A DNA stretch of 64,000 bases from Leisingera sp. S132 (GCF_025144465.1 NZ_CP083555.1:1-64000), one strand, 5' to 3'; positions 17,365 to 27,378 are shown, counted from the stretch's first letter. The notes: generated by a model from the sequence alone, not told the origin. Numbers and translations: made by a program.

Positions 17365-20319
17365 TCAACGATTTCTTAGGTGGCTTAACAAGATCTGGGC
17401 TGGGTGGAGCGCCTGTACGTCTGACAAACGGTTCACCTGGGAGCGACAGGAGTAACCGGTTGCAACCAAACCCCCTTCCGCTTCGGCTTCGACCACCGCC
17501 CGCCAGTTCTCGTCATAAAGCCCACGCGACATCTCCTGATGGCTAGCCTCATGGCCAAACAAGCCTGACATTCCACAGCACCCGGCTTTGACAAGATTGA
17601 CCGATAGACCACAGCGTTCAAAAATACTCTGCCATTGCACAGAGGTTTGCGGCTCCAGCGAACGCTCGGTGCAATGCTGGATCATCGTGTAGCAGATATC
17701 TCCGTCAAGCAGAGGCAAGTCTTGCGCATCCAGCCATTCACTGAGCAGTTGCACGCCTAGATCTGGGCAATTAGGCAGCGTTTCGATGTATTCGTGCCGG
17801 TACATCAACGTGGTTGCCGCATCGACACCAACAAGCGAGAATCCGGCTTTGAATAGTTCCGCAAGATCATGTGCGTTCTGCTGCGCTATCTGCCTGAACC
17901 GCTTCAACATCCCTCTTACATGCAAGGGTTTGCCCCCCGCACGATAGCGCAACAGGACCGGGGTGTAGCCAAGCCTTTTCACCAGTTCAACCTGGGCCAG
18001 CAAAACGTCGGCGTCATAGAAACTTGTGAAACAGTCCTGAACAATTACAACAGTCTCTGCCCGCTCCGCGTCTCCCATCCTAAGCAGGGTGGCCGCAGAC
18101 ATGGTCTGAACATTCAGCTTTTGCAACTGATCGAAGAAACCGCGGCGATGGCGAAGCTTAGGCAAGTCAACCAACCCAAATCCACACGCCATGCTCCACC
18201 TGACCAACACGGTAGATTGCAAAATATTTACCAGACCGCCAATCCGATCCAACAATGGTGCCACCCGCTCGAGGTTGGCTACGAGAAGATCAGAAACGGG
18301 TCGCTTGTGGTCCTCATGATACCAGTTCAGGAACTGGGATTTCATCTCGGGGATATCCACCTTCGCTGGGCAACCCGCCCCTGCACAGGCCTTGCACGCA
18401 AGGCACGTCTCGAGGATCACGTTGAGCTCGTCTGCGATATCGCGCGCACCGACGGTATCACCAGTCGAGCGCACTCGCGCCCATTCACGCAGCATGCCGG
18501 CGCGACCTTTGGGTGAGAGACGGCGATCGCCTGTGATCTTATATGACGGACAAAATGGCTGTGCGGCATCTTGGTTAAAGCAGGCGCCATTACCATCACA
18601 CCTCAGGGTGTTGGAAAACTGCTCAGCCAACACGGGCCCAATTTGTGCATCAAAGGCACCGCGCATCGGAACCTCATCCAAGGCCAAAACAGGCGCCCGG
18701 TCATCTATTGGCCGCGCAATTTTTCCTGGGTTCATCCGGTTCGACGGATCGAACACCGTCTTTATCTGGCGCATAACCTGAACAAGATCGCTGCCAATCA
18801 CCTGCTCGGAGTACTCACCTCGCAGCCCCTTTCCGTGCTCTCCCCACAACAGCCCACCATATTTTTGCGTCAGAGCGAACACTGCATCCGAAATCTGACG
18901 GATCTGGCGGCGCTCATCTTCCGCCGTCAGGTTCATGAGCGGCCGGATATGCACACACCCCACATCTGCATGCCCATACATCCCCAGAGGAATGTTACGT
19001 GCTTCCAGAACGGCTTCCAGCTCTGCGACAAAGTCAGCCAGGTTTTCAGGTGGCACTGCGCAGTCTTCGATAAACGCGACCGCGCGTTTGTTTTTGTCAA
19101 ATCCCGCGAGCAGCCCCTGACACGCCCGGCGGATTTCCCAGACGCGTGCGATATCTTCAGGTGATCCAAGGATCTTAATGCCGATGGGGCGCAACTCAGG
19201 TGCGATGCGGCTGTCCAAATGTTCCTTAAGACTGTCAAGTCTACGCGCAAGTTCCTGCTCATCCTCATCTGACATCTCGAAGAAATGCGCAGCAAAAGCA
19301 CCACCTTCATTTGTGATCCCCAGGACCTGGCGAACATCCTCAGCAAACGGAGAGCGAAGAGCCGCTCCGAGAATTTTGTCGTCTATAAATTCGATGGCAT
19401 GAGGGCGAGCTTCCAGCAGATCCGGGACCGCCCTTAGTCCGGTGTCATGGCTGTCATACACCAACACCGCAAGCGCCGTATGGGCAGGGATCGGTTCGGA
19501 TTTCAGGGTGACAGATTTGATAAACCCCAGGGTCCCCTCTGACCCGGCCAAGAGCTTTAGCAGGTTGAGCCCCCCATCCCGTGCCCGAGCCTCTTTCAGA
19601 TTATAACCGGTAAAGCCACGTTTCATTATTGGGAAGCGCAGCGCTATCTCGTCAAAATGTGGCGCCAGTTTCTTCTCAACGTCACGACAGATACGGTCGG
19701 CCGCTTGGGTTACGTCGTTGTCGCCAACTGCACCTTTCGCATCGAACGTCGCCACGTTTCCGTCGGGTAGAACAAGCTCGATCGAGTGTATGTGATCCGA
19801 GGTCTTTCCATAAACCACGGAGCCTTTACCCGAACTGTCATTTGACACCATGCCACCGATCGTCGCCCGGCTTGTGGTAGAGACATGCGGCGCAAAGAAC
19901 CGCCCATGTGGGGCCAGAAAATCAATCAGCTTATCACGGACCAGACCGGGTTCGACACGAACCAGTCCGGTCTCGGGATCATAGTCGTGAATACGCCGCA
20001 TATGGCGTGATGTATCCACGACAACACCGCCCCCCAATGACTGTCCATTGGTCGATGTCCCTCCCCCTCTTGGAAGGAACACCACCGATGTGAACTCCGC
20101 CCTTTGCGCGACCTGAACCGCAAGGACCAGATCGTCCCCATCAAACGGATAGATCACCGCCTGCGGCATGACCTGGTAAATCGAATTGTCGGTCGAACAA
20201 GCAACACGATCCGCGAGATCAGACGTCACCTCTCCGGCAAAACCCGCGTCTTGCAGCGCAGAAAGATAGTTCTGAACCGTCTCCGTTACACTGGGTATTC
20301 CTACAGGCACATCTTTCAT
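17365..20319 (-). CDS. FAD- and 4Fe-4S-containing oxidoreductase (D-lactate dehydrogenase YdiJ type)
   Basis: The product (984 residues from the ATG at 20319) fuses three parts. They are an FAD-binding PCMH/GlcD-like domain (RGGGTSTNGQSLGGGVV and DSSGKGSVVYGK), a ferredoxin-like region with two cysteine clusters (CDGNGACFN and CLACKACAGAGCP), and a C-terminal CCG-type domain ending with CCGMSGLFGHE. This is the architecture of YdiJ/D-2-hydroxyacid dehydrogenases that pass electrons to the quinone pool or a cytochrome. A longer frame to 20400 is rejected: the ATG at 20319 starts one base after the upstream LVIVD gene stops, implying coupling. The substrate is probably a D-2-hydroxy acid. Confidence 0.85.
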   Translation of the reverse strand: MKDVPVGIPSVTETVQNYLSALQDAGFAGEVTSDLADRVACSTDNSIYQVMPQAVIYPFDGDDLVLAVQVAQRAEFTSVVFLPRGGGTSTNGQSLGGGVVVDTSRHMRRIHDYDPETGLVRVEPGLVRDKLIDFLAPHGRFFAPHVSTTSRATIGGMVSNDSSGKGSVVYGKTSDHIHSIELVLPDGNVATFDAKGAVGDNDVTQAADRICRDVEKKLAPHFDEIALRFPIMKRGFTGYNLKEARARDGGLNLLKLLAGSEGTLGFIKSVTLKSEPIPAHTALAVLVYDSHDTGLRAVPDLLEARPHAIEFIDDKILGAALRSPFAEDVRQVLGITNEGGAFAAHFFEMSDEDEQELARRLDSLKEHLDSRIAPELRPIGIKILGSPEDIARVWEIRRACQGLLAGFDKNKRAVAFIEDCAVPPENLADFVAELEAVLEARNIPLGMYGHADVGCVHIRPLMNLTAEDERRQIRQISDAVFALTQKYGGLLWGEHGKGLRGEYSEQVIGSDLVQVMRQIKTVFDPSNRMNPGKIARPIDDRAPVLALDEVPMRGAFDAQIGPVLAEQFSNTLRCDGNGACFNQDAAQPFCPSYKITGDRRLSPKGRAGMLREWARVRSTGDTVGARDIADELNVILETCLACKACAGAGCPAKVDIPEMKSQFLNWYHEDHKRPVSDLLVANLERVAPLLDRIGGLVNILQSTVLVRWSMACGFGLVDLPKLRHRRGFFDQLQKLNVQTMSAATLLRMGDAERAETVVIVQDCFTSFYDADVLLAQVELVKRLGYTPVLLRYRAGGKPLHVRGMLKRFRQIAQQNAHDLAELFKAGFSLVGVDAATTLMYRHEYIETLPNCPDLGVQLLSEWLDAQDLPLLDGDICYTMIQHCTERSLEPQTSVQWQSIFERCGLSVNLVKAGCCGMSGLFGHEASHQEMSRGLYDENWRAVVEAEAEGGLVATGYSCRSQVNRLSDVQALHPAQILLSHLRNR

Positions 20320-20320
20320 A

Positions 20321-21571
20321 TCAGCCTTGATACTCCAGAATGAACAACCCGCCATTGTAGTCGTTTGCGTATACAAGCCCCTGTTTATCGACATAGACAT
20401 CGCAGTTCTGGATCACCAATGGACGGCCCGGACGGTGATCAATCAACCGGTTTGGCTTGGGCGGAACAAAGGCCGCCACTTCCATGGGGCGATAGGCGTC
20501 TGAAATGTCAGTCACGCGAATGCCTGCATTCTGCATGGTTGAAAAAATTAACTGATCGCTCACCAACCCATCGGGCCGGTTCTCATAGATGTTGTGGGGC
20601 CCAAAATGCCCATCTTTCTTGCAATACTCAGCCTCTGACGGGATCGGGAACGTCGAGATACTGACCGGGCTTGAAGGCACACGGTTATCAAACATCCAGA
20701 TGTGCTTGATCCCGTCTTCGCAGTTGTCGAGCACCGCTTCGTCTACAACAACCAGCAGGTCTCTGTCCGGCAGTGGAAGGCAGTTGTGCGTGCCGCCACC
20801 AAACGGCGGGGACCAGTTTTTATGGACAATCAATTCCGGATTGCTGCGGTCTGTCACATCGATGACCACCATGCCCTCGTCGCGCCAAGCTCCGTAAGCC
20901 GTATCGCCATGAATGATGGCATGGTGCAACCCACCTCGCCGCTCGCCATTGTGTTCTTCACCAGCAGCCAGGTTCATGCCCGGTAACCAAAAACGCCCTG
21001 CCTCTTTCGGATTAGCTGGATCGGCTATGTCGATTGTCATGAAGATGTAATCTGTGAACCCGTCCAGAAGCACAGACGCATAAGCCCAACGCCCGCCTGT
21101 ATACCAAATCCGATGAATCCCCCCGCCCTCAACAGGCATGAACGAAATCTTTCTTGGCTCAGCCGGGTTGGAGATATCGTAAACCGTCATACCGGCGGTC
21201 CAGTCGCGCTGCCGTGTCTGCTGCGCTGTGCCGACCTTCTTGCCCAATGCCCCTTTGTAATACTCGGTTTCATCCTGGAACTCTGCCGACGCGAACATGT
21301 CTTTTGCATTGATCACCAGAAGCAGGTCTTCATGGGTCTGAAGGTGGATATTCCACGTGTTAGCCGGTGCAGGCACATATGCCACGGGTTTTGGGTTGTG
21401 GGGATCGCGCACATCAATCACGCTAAACCCCTTTGAAAACATATGCCCAGTAAACGCAAAACCCTTGTTGATCATCAACTGCACCCCATCCGGGCGACCG
21501 CCTTGATCAGAATGACCGATCAGTTTCATATTGTTTGCATAGTCGGGTTTGGGCAGATCCAGCACGGTCAT
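20321..21571 (-). CDS. LVIVD-repeat propeller protein
   Basis: The 416-residue protein contains repeated units of the form S-V-I-D-V-R-D-P-H-N-P-K-P-V and I-D-I-A-D-P-A-N-P-K, characteristic of the LVIVD family and predicted to fold as a beta-propeller. No signal peptide is present, so a cytoplasmic or inner-leaflet location is likely. The gene is immediately upstream of and coupled to the FAD/FeS oxidoreductase gene, which suggests a joint role (for example scaffold or accessory subunit). The biochemical function of the family is not known to me. Confidence 0.75.
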   Translation of the reverse strand: MTVLDLPKPDYANNMKLIGHSDQGGRPDGVQLMINKGFAFTGHMFSKGFSVIDVRDPHNPKPVAYVPAPANTWNIHLQTHEDLLLVINAKDMFASAEFQDETEYYKGALGKKVGTAQQTRQRDWTAGMTVYDISNPAEPRKISFMPVEGGGIHRIWYTGGRWAYASVLLDGFTDYIFMTIDIADPANPKEAGRFWLPGMNLAAGEEHNGERRGGLHHAIIHGDTAYGAWRDEGMVVIDVTDRSNPELIVHKNWSPPFGGGTHNCLPLPDRDLLVVVDEAVLDNCEDGIKHIWMFDNRVPSSPVSISTFPIPSEAEYCKKDGHFGPHNIYENRPDGLVSDQLIFSTMQNAGIRVTDISDAYRPMEVAAFVPPKPNRLIDHRPGRPLVIQNCDVYVDKQGLVYANDYNGGLFILEYQG

Positions 21572-21696
21572 CGCAACATCCTCAGATAATTCCTGAAAGC
21601 GGGGTCACACCCCGAGTTGCCGATATTTTGCGAAAGGAAAGATTGGCCTGCATTCGCGCTCAGGTCAGTTTTTGTAGATTTTCGGCCAATTTAAAT

Positions 21697-22638
21697 CTAA
21701 GCAGAAGACTTGCTTGATAAGGCTCCCCACACAAGCGCCAGAAGCAGCGTTCCCGCACCCACCACAATCATCAAATTCAAAGGGTCACCCAGCAAGAGTG
21801 CAGAGCTCACAAAGCCAATCACCGGTGACAACGTACTGAACAACGCGATTTGCGATACAGGAAGCGTTCGCCCTACCGCCACCATCAGTCCGAACCCAAG
21901 CCCTGTGGCCACCGGACCGACAAATGCAAGAAGCCCCAACCCGGCGAACGATAAAGAATGGAACTTCATCCCCCCTTCCATCCAGAACGCAATTGGAAGA
22001 GAGATCACCCCTGCAACCAGAAATTGCCAGAAAAGCGCATCCCGGACATCGCCCATCCAGTTATGCGTCGCGATAAGCTTCATCGAAGATGACCAGAATA
22101 GCGCGGCGAGCAAGATCAATAACAGCGGCCCCACGTCTCCAACCTGACCGGCTCCTAACAAGACCAGAACACAGCCAGTCGCAGAGGCCAGCGTCGGCCA
22201 AAGTCGACGTGGCGAAACCTGTTGTCGACATAAAATCCGGTCAATCAGCACCAACCACACCGGCGTGGTGTATATGAGAATACTTGCGGTGCTGGCTGGC
22301 ACCCATTGCAGGGCCAGCGTCACCAACCCCATCTGCGCAACAAACTGAAGCAGCGCGACGCCAAGAATAACACGCAGATCCCGCCGCTCAAACTTCGGCA
22401 ATCTATGCCGCGCGACTATTACAAAAACAGCGATTACTGGCACGCTTAGGCAATAGCGTAGCGCGACCATCCAAAACGGGGTCACATGAAGCAACGCCTG
22501 CTTCATGATGGGCCAGTTAATCCCCAAAATGACAATCGAAATCCATAGCATCAGATACGGCGCATCAAAAGACGCAGGTCGGCGCCGTGTACACCGACCT
22601 GGCTTGCAGGATTCTCTCGTATCAGGTGACCGGATCAT
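21697..22638 (-). CDS. EamA/DMT-family transporter
   Basis: The product (about 313 residues from the ATG at 22638) is a hydrophobic protein with about ten predicted membrane helices and the duplicated EamA layout (PVWLVLIDRIL in the first half, LSPVIGFVSSALLLGDPLN in the second). A TTG at 22695, directly after the SDR stop, could extend it by 19 residues. DMT proteins export amino acids, metabolites or drugs; the substrate is unknown. It follows the SDR and VOC genes in one minus-strand run. Confidence 0.82.
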   Translation of the reverse strand: MIRSPDTRESCKPGRCTRRRPASFDAPYLMLWISIVILGINWPIMKQALLHVTPFWMVALRYCLSVPVIAVFVIVARHRLPKFERRDLRVILGVALLQFVAQMGLVTLALQWVPASTASILIYTTPVWLVLIDRILCRQQVSPRRLWPTLASATGCVLVLLGAGQVGDVGPLLLILLAALFWSSSMKLIATHNWMGDVRDALFWQFLVAGVISLPIAFWMEGGMKFHSLSFAGLGLLAFVGPVATGLGFGLMVAVGRTLPVSQIALFSTLSPVIGFVSSALLLGDPLNLMIVVGAGTLLLALVWGALSSKSSA

Positions 22639-22697
22639 CGGGCTAACAGTCCTAACGTCCAAAAATCGAGATTTTTGACATCGAACTGAGGTCAAAC

Positions 22698-23369
22698 CTA
22701 TGCGACAAGTGCTCCGCCTTCGATATCAATGACAGCGCCTGTGACAGACGGCGTATCAATGGCAAACAAGTAGCCCGCAGCGAGGTCATGAGGTTGCGCA
22801 ACTCGACCGGCCGGTAAGCTTGCCGCCGCATTTTGAAGCATCTGGCTGCGAGCGGTGGCTTCCATTCCTGAGTAGGCTTCTGTCTCCGTCAGACCGGGAC
22901 TGACTACGTTGACGCGCAGCGGTGCCAACTCACGCGCGAGTATCTTGGCGGTCGCCTCAAGGGCAGCATTCATTGCCGTTTTGACAAACGTCCCTGGCAC
23001 CGTGCGCCGCGCCAGAAAACCGGACGTTAAGGTGATTGTTCCTCCGGGTCGAATATTTGACGCGGCAGCGTGAACCGCATTCACGCTTCCCCAGAATTTC
23101 GTATCAAATGCTGATCTTGCGCTGTTCAAATTCAGACCGACCAATTTCCCACTTGGGGCTCGCGATCCAGCTGTCACCACAAGATGGTCAAACAATCCTT
23201 GCCGTTTAAAAAACTCGTTCACTTGATCCTCGTCTGAGATGTCGAGCCCGTTTGAACGACTGGCCACCACCACCTCACCCGGCCGCGCACTCAACAACTC
23301 TGCCACTGCACGACCAATCCCTGAGGTGCCGCCAATAACGATAGTTTTCGTGGTTTTTTCAAAGCCCAT
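22698..23369 (-). CDS. short-chain dehydrogenase/reductase
   Basis: The 223-residue protein is a classical-type SDR with the N-terminal nucleotide motif GGTSGIGRAVAEL (residues 13-25). The usual YxxxK is not obvious: the segment around TFVKTAMNAALEATAK keeps a Lys but has Phe where Tyr is expected, so catalysis may be altered. Its ATG directly follows the TAG of the VOC gene, so translation is tightly coupled. The short length and the altered active site leave the function open. Confidence 0.75.
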   Translation of the reverse strand: MGFEKTTKTIVIGGTSGIGRAVAELLSARPGEVVVASRSNGLDISDEDQVNEFFKRQGLFDHLVVTAGSRAPSGKLVGLNLNSARSAFDTKFWGSVNAVHAAASNIRPGGTITLTSGFLARRTVPGTFVKTAMNAALEATAKILARELAPLRVNVVSPGLTETEAYSGMEATARSQMLQNAAASLPAGRVAQPHDLAAGYLFAIDTPSVTGAVIDIEGGALVA

Positions 23370-23759
23370 CTAGTGTTCCTTCTTGTTCTGGGGTTCGCGA
23401 AATACTGTTTCGATTACGGGCCCGCCAGGCGTTCTGAAAAACAGCCGACGCTCTCCCAACTCAGGCAATTCCATCGGGGCAAATGGTATCTTCAACCGAT
23501 CAAGCCGCGCACGGAACGCCTCATATCCCTTCAAACGAAAGCCAATATGATCCCACGCCTCTCCTCCCCGGTCCAAGTGTCCATCGTGGGACCCGATGAG
23601 ATGAACGATGGGTTCATCCTTCGCAAAGAGCCAATGACCTGGGATTGCTTGAATCGCTTTGGGTCGCGGGCGTTCTTCCAAATCCGGAAAAACCTCAAGG
23701 AAGAACGCCCGCGCCTCTGGGAGGTTAGAAGTACGAATTGTGATGTGATCAAGTTGCAT
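23370..23759 (-). CDS. VOC-family (glyoxalase/dioxygenase-fold) protein
   Basis: The product (about 129 residues from the ATG at 23759) has the vicinal-oxygen-chelate beta-alpha-beta repeats. It opens with MQLDHITIRTSNLPEA and has metal-site candidates in DHI and the later DHIGFRL, with a terminal Glu in GPVIETVF. The ATG at 23759 follows GGGGGC and gives the normal VOC start; the longer frame adds only non-family residues. It heads a coupled set with the SDR and DMT genes. The reaction is unknown. Confidence 0.8.
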   Translation of the reverse strand: MQLDHITIRTSNLPEARAFFLEVFPDLEERPRPKAIQAIPGHWLFAKDEPIVHLIGSHDGHLDRGGEAWDHIGFRLKGYEAFRARLDRLKIPFAPMELPELGERRLFFRTPGGPVIETVFREPQNKKEH

Positions 23760-23870
23760 GTATGCCCCCATCATTCTCATTAGAAGATGGTGCAAAAGGG
23801 CGCGGACAATTAGAGTGCTAAAGCAAACATGAGAGTTTGAGTTACTTAAAAAATTCGCACAAACCTCTTC

Positions 23871-25520
23871 CTACAAAGGCACCACCAAACTCTGTAGCTT
23901 TCGGGTAAGCTTCATGTTCTCTGAGTAGTCCACTGGACAGTCGATGATCGACACCGTGCCGTCGTGCAGAGCTTCGCTCAGAATAGGTAGCAAGCTTTCG
24001 CTACTCTCTACGCGATATCCTTTGGCGCCAAAGCTTTCTGCAAACTTGACAAAATCGGGATTGCCAAATTCAATGCCTGTTGCACGTCCAAAATGCCGAT
24101 GCTGATGCCATTCAATCAGTCCATATTTGCTGTCGTTAAAAATCAGAACCACTAAATCAAGGCCCAGTCGGATAGCGGTTTCGATTTCCTGATTGTTCAT
24201 CATGAAGCCAGCGTCTCCACACACTGCAACGGCATGACGATCTGGGAAAGCCAGTTTGGCAGCGATAGCGCCCGGTAGCGCAATGCCCATTGAAGCAAAG
24301 CCGTTCGAAATGATGCAGGTATTTGGACGTTCGGCTTGATACATGCGCGCCATCCACATCTTGTGCGCCCCCACATCAGAAATGACGATGTCTTCCACAT
24401 CGAGCGCCTGCCTAAGATCCCAAACAATCTTCTGAGGCTTAACAGGGAAACTGCCGTCGTTCTGGAACTCCGACACCTCGGTCGCAATGCTCATTCGGAG
24501 TTCATGAAGCTGGGAGGCGGGCCTTGCCTTCACCTTTGCAGAAATCCTGGCAAGTGTATCACGAATTGTACCAACGATGCCCGCTTCCAAAATGTAGTGT
24601 TCATCAACTTCAGCCGGGCTCCGATCGATGTGAATTATTTTCTTGGTACACTCAGGATTCCATAGGCGAGGATGATACTCGACCATATCCACACCCACAC
24701 AAATCACGAGGTCAGCAGCGTCAACGCCATAGCTAACGAAGTCTTTTGCCTGCAACCCGATAGCTCCAAGGCACAATGGATGGCTGAATGGAATCGCCCC
24801 TTTAGCCATGAACGTTGTTGCAACAGGGGCATTGATTGCCTCTGCGAAGGCTACCAAAGCAGTGGATGCTTTTTCCCGGATGACGCCATTGCCAGCGATA
24901 ATCATCACTGATTTTGCAGCATCCACCATTTGAGCTACTTCCGCACATTTTCCAGACGGTGCAATAGGATCGACCGGTTGTTGTACACGAAGTGGCGTTG
25001 CCGGTGGGAGGTTGGAGCCTGCAATGTTTTCAGGCAGGTCGATGAATGCACAGCCCGGCTTTTCAGTCTGTGCTATCTTAAAGGCCTTTCTGACAACTTC
25101 AGGAATAATTTCGGGCAAAGGAATTTGCGTTGCGTACTTGGTGATAGGCTCGAACAGGTTCACAAGATCCAAAATCTGATGGCTTTCCTTATGCATACGC
25201 GCTGTCGAACCCTGCCCTGCAATCGCCACAACTGGCGCACGATCCATGTTTGCATCCGCAATCCCGGTAACCAGATTTGTCGCACCAGGCCCTAGCGTTG
25301 AAAGGCACACTCCTGCGCGTCCAGTTAAGCGTCCATACACGTCCGCAATAAACGCTGCCCCTTGTTCATGGCGTGTCGTGACAAACTCTATTGAACTATC
25401 CACAAGTGCGTCCATCACATCGATATTCTCTTCGCCAGGGACGCCAAAGATGTACTCGACACCTTCATTCTCAAGGCATTTCACAAGCAGTTCCGCAGCC
25501 TTCATTTCTACCTCTGCCAT
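23871..25520 (-). CDS. acetolactate synthase-like ThDP enzyme (catabolic AlsS type)
   Basis: The 549-residue protein belongs to the ThDP-dependent acetolactate synthase group. The catalytic Glu is E52 in RHEQGAAFIADVYGR, and the ThDP/Mg motif GDAGF is at 435-439 with Asn462. No small regulatory subunit gene is adjacent, which fits the catabolic AlsS type that condenses two pyruvates into acetolactate. Other ThDP reactions, such as 2-oxoacid decarboxylation or carboligation, remain possible. It is 34 bases downstream of an aldehyde dehydrogenase gene, and a 2-oxoacid-type TRAP uptake operon lies divergently nearby, so imported oxoacids may feed it. Confidence 0.83.
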   Translation of the reverse strand: MAEVEMKAAELLVKCLENEGVEYIFGVPGEENIDVMDALVDSSIEFVTTRHEQGAAFIADVYGRLTGRAGVCLSTLGPGATNLVTGIADANMDRAPVVAIAGQGSTARMHKESHQILDLVNLFEPITKYATQIPLPEIIPEVVRKAFKIAQTEKPGCAFIDLPENIAGSNLPPATPLRVQQPVDPIAPSGKCAEVAQMVDAAKSVMIIAGNGVIREKASTALVAFAEAINAPVATTFMAKGAIPFSHPLCLGAIGLQAKDFVSYGVDAADLVICVGVDMVEYHPRLWNPECTKKIIHIDRSPAEVDEHYILEAGIVGTIRDTLARISAKVKARPASQLHELRMSIATEVSEFQNDGSFPVKPQKIVWDLRQALDVEDIVISDVGAHKMWMARMYQAERPNTCIISNGFASMGIALPGAIAAKLAFPDRHAVAVCGDAGFMMNNQEIETAIRLGLDLVVLIFNDSKYGLIEWHQHRHFGRATGIEFGNPDFVKFAESFGAKGYRVESSESLLPILSEALHDGTVSIIDCPVDYSENMKLTRKLQSLVVPL

Positions 25521-25554
25521 TTTTTGTTGATACTGTTGGTGAGCGACGAGATGC

Positions 25555-26940
25555 TCAACGTCGAATTACAGTCATCTTTTCGACTGTCATGTCATGGTAA
25601 GTGCCTTTGATCCCGCCGACGCCCAGACCAGATGTCCCCAAACCAGCGAATGGCATCCAATCAACACGAAAGGCGGTATGATCATTGACCATCACCGCAG
25701 AGCCACGCAAGTTTTCGGCAACTGCTAGTGCGGTATCCAGGCTTTCGCTAAACACGGCGGCCTGAAACGAAGCGTCAACGTCATTTGCTCTGGAGACCGC
25801 CTCTTCAACTGTCGCGCATCTGAACACCGAAACAACTGGACCAAATACCTCCGACTTTGCGACTTGACTATCTTCGGGAGGATCAATCAAAACGGTCGGT
25901 GCATAGGTTCGTTCTGATATTCGGGCACCACCACACCGCAGGTTCGCACCTCCCAGAACTGCGTCGTCAACCCAGCCAGAAACTCGGTCAACTTCTCCAG
26001 TTGAAATCAATGGACCAACATCCGTGTCCGGTTCTCGCGGATCACCAGTGACGAGTTCGGAAGTTTTTTCGACCAGTTCATCAACAAATGTATCTGCGGC
26101 GTTCCCTACCGCAAATACCCTCTGCACAGAAACACAAACTTGCCCGGCGTGATAAAAACCGCCTTTGACAACACTCTCCACAGCAGAGCCGATACACGCA
26201 TCCTCAGCAATCACTACTGGCGCTACACCACCATGTTCCAGTGCGCACCGGGCACCAGGCGCAAGCTTGCTTCGCAATGACCAACCGACATCGGCGGATC
26301 CGATAAAGCTAAAGAACGCAACCCGTGGATCCGAAACCAATTGCTCTGCGACATCTCGCTTCACCAACACAACAGTACAACACTCTTCTGGCAAACCAGA
26401 TTCGTGCAGCAAGCGAACATAGCTCAGGCAGGACATCGGTGTTTGCATCGATGGCTTAATAATTACAGGACAGTTGGCCGCGACCGCGGGTGCGACCTGA
26501 TGGGCAATCAAGTTCAAAGGGTGGTTGAAGGCACTAACCGCAACAACTGGTCCAATGGGGATTTGCCTCGTAAAGGCTATCCTTCCCTGCCCAGCGGGAG
26601 TGAGGTCCATTGGGATTTCCCTACCGCCAGTCTCGGCCAAAACTGTCGATGCGAGTTTCGTGCTCTGAGCAGCGCGGTCAACTTCTACCAAAGCGTCCTT
26701 TAAAGGCTTGCCGCCCTCAACGGCGATTTGCAGGGCAAGTTCTTCACGACATTCTAGAATCCTCGCTGCCAAACGCTCCAAGATCTCAATTCTCCGCCAA
26801 ACGGGCAGACCCGCCGTATTTGTTCGATGGATCACGTTCGCTCGATCAAGCGCCTTGTCCACGTCTTGCCAAGTATTCAGTTCAACTCCAGCAATCGTCT
26901 CACCCGTGAATGCGTTATGAACCGTATGTATCATTTCCAA
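25555..26940 (-). CDS. NAD(P)-dependent aldehyde dehydrogenase
   Basis: The 461-residue protein is an ALDH-superfamily enzyme with catalytic Cys269 in the AGQVCV segment, general-base Glu235 (EHGG, where most members have ELGG) and Asn140 in SAFNHP. It is slightly shorter than the usual 480-500 residues. It resembles the lactaldehyde/phosphonoacetaldehyde-type branch, but the substrate cannot be fixed. It is upstream of the acetolactate synthase-like gene in the same operon and downstream of a cupin gene, separated from it by a stem-loop. Confidence 0.85.
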   Translation of the reverse strand: MEMIHTVHNAFTGETIAGVELNTWQDVDKALDRANVIHRTNTAGLPVWRRIEILERLAARILECREELALQIAVEGGKPLKDALVEVDRAAQSTKLASTVLAETGGREIPMDLTPAGQGRIAFTRQIPIGPVVAVSAFNHPLNLIAHQVAPAVAANCPVIIKPSMQTPMSCLSYVRLLHESGLPEECCTVVLVKRDVAEQLVSDPRVAFFSFIGSADVGWSLRSKLAPGARCALEHGGVAPVVIAEDACIGSAVESVVKGGFYHAGQVCVSVQRVFAVGNAADTFVDELVEKTSELVTGDPREPDTDVGPLISTGEVDRVSGWVDDAVLGGANLRCGGARISERTYAPTVLIDPPEDSQVAKSEVFGPVVSVFRCATVEEAVSRANDVDASFQAAVFSESLDTALAVAENLRGSAVMVNDHTAFRVDWMPFAGLGTSGLGVGGIKGTYHDMTVEKMTVIRR

Positions 26941-26963
26941 GCGCTCTTTCTTTGGGAATTGAG

Positions 26964-27000
26964 TAGGCCCGGCATCGTTTGGGAATGCCAGTCGGGCCTA
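26964..27000 (-). terminator. stem-loop between cupin and aldehyde dehydrogenase genes
   Basis: TAGGCCCG pairs with CGGGCCTA, and GGCAT with ATGCC inside it. It lies directly after the cupin stop and may attenuate readthrough into the dehydrogenase gene. Confidence 0.5.
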
Positions 27001-27003
27001 AGT

Positions 27004-27378
27004 TCAGGCCTTGAATTCGACAGTTACAAAAACGAGAGGAGTCTCTCCGATATTTTCGAGGTCGTGAACAAAAAAGTCTCCTTCTCGAAGGTCGAAGTGT
27101 TGTGTGTCTCCTGCCCGATAGTCAGTGTCCCTGATTTCTCCATCATGATAGTGGGAGCGGGACTTCCCATCCCCAAGCACCGTCCAGAAGTAGGATTCCT
27201 CATGGCGGTGAAACGGTGCGCGTTCTCCTGGTTGAAGTTCCAGATGCCAGATTCGCAACGTGTCGGTTTCAGAGACTACGCGCGATCCAACCTGACGATT
27301 CGTCCAGTTTTCAACGATCTCTTGCCTCTTGTCTGGTGCCCATTTGGAGTATTGCTCCAAGCAGGATATGTCAGCCAT
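27004..27378 (-). CDS. cupin-domain protein
   Basis: The 124-residue protein is a single-domain cupin with motif 1-like HRHEESYFWTVLG and a later HDLENIG segment. Metal binding through the His/Glu set is likely. It may be a small sensor or enzyme for a carboxylated compound. It is the first gene of the minus-strand group, opposite the TRAP transporter, and shares its 136-base promoter region. Confidence 0.75.
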   Translation of the reverse strand: MADISCLEQYSKWAPDKRQEIVENWTNRQVGSRVVSETDTLRIWHLELQPGERAPFHRHEESYFWTVLGDGKSRSHYHDGEIRDTDYRAGDTQHFDLREGDFFVHDLENIGETPLVFVTVEFKA

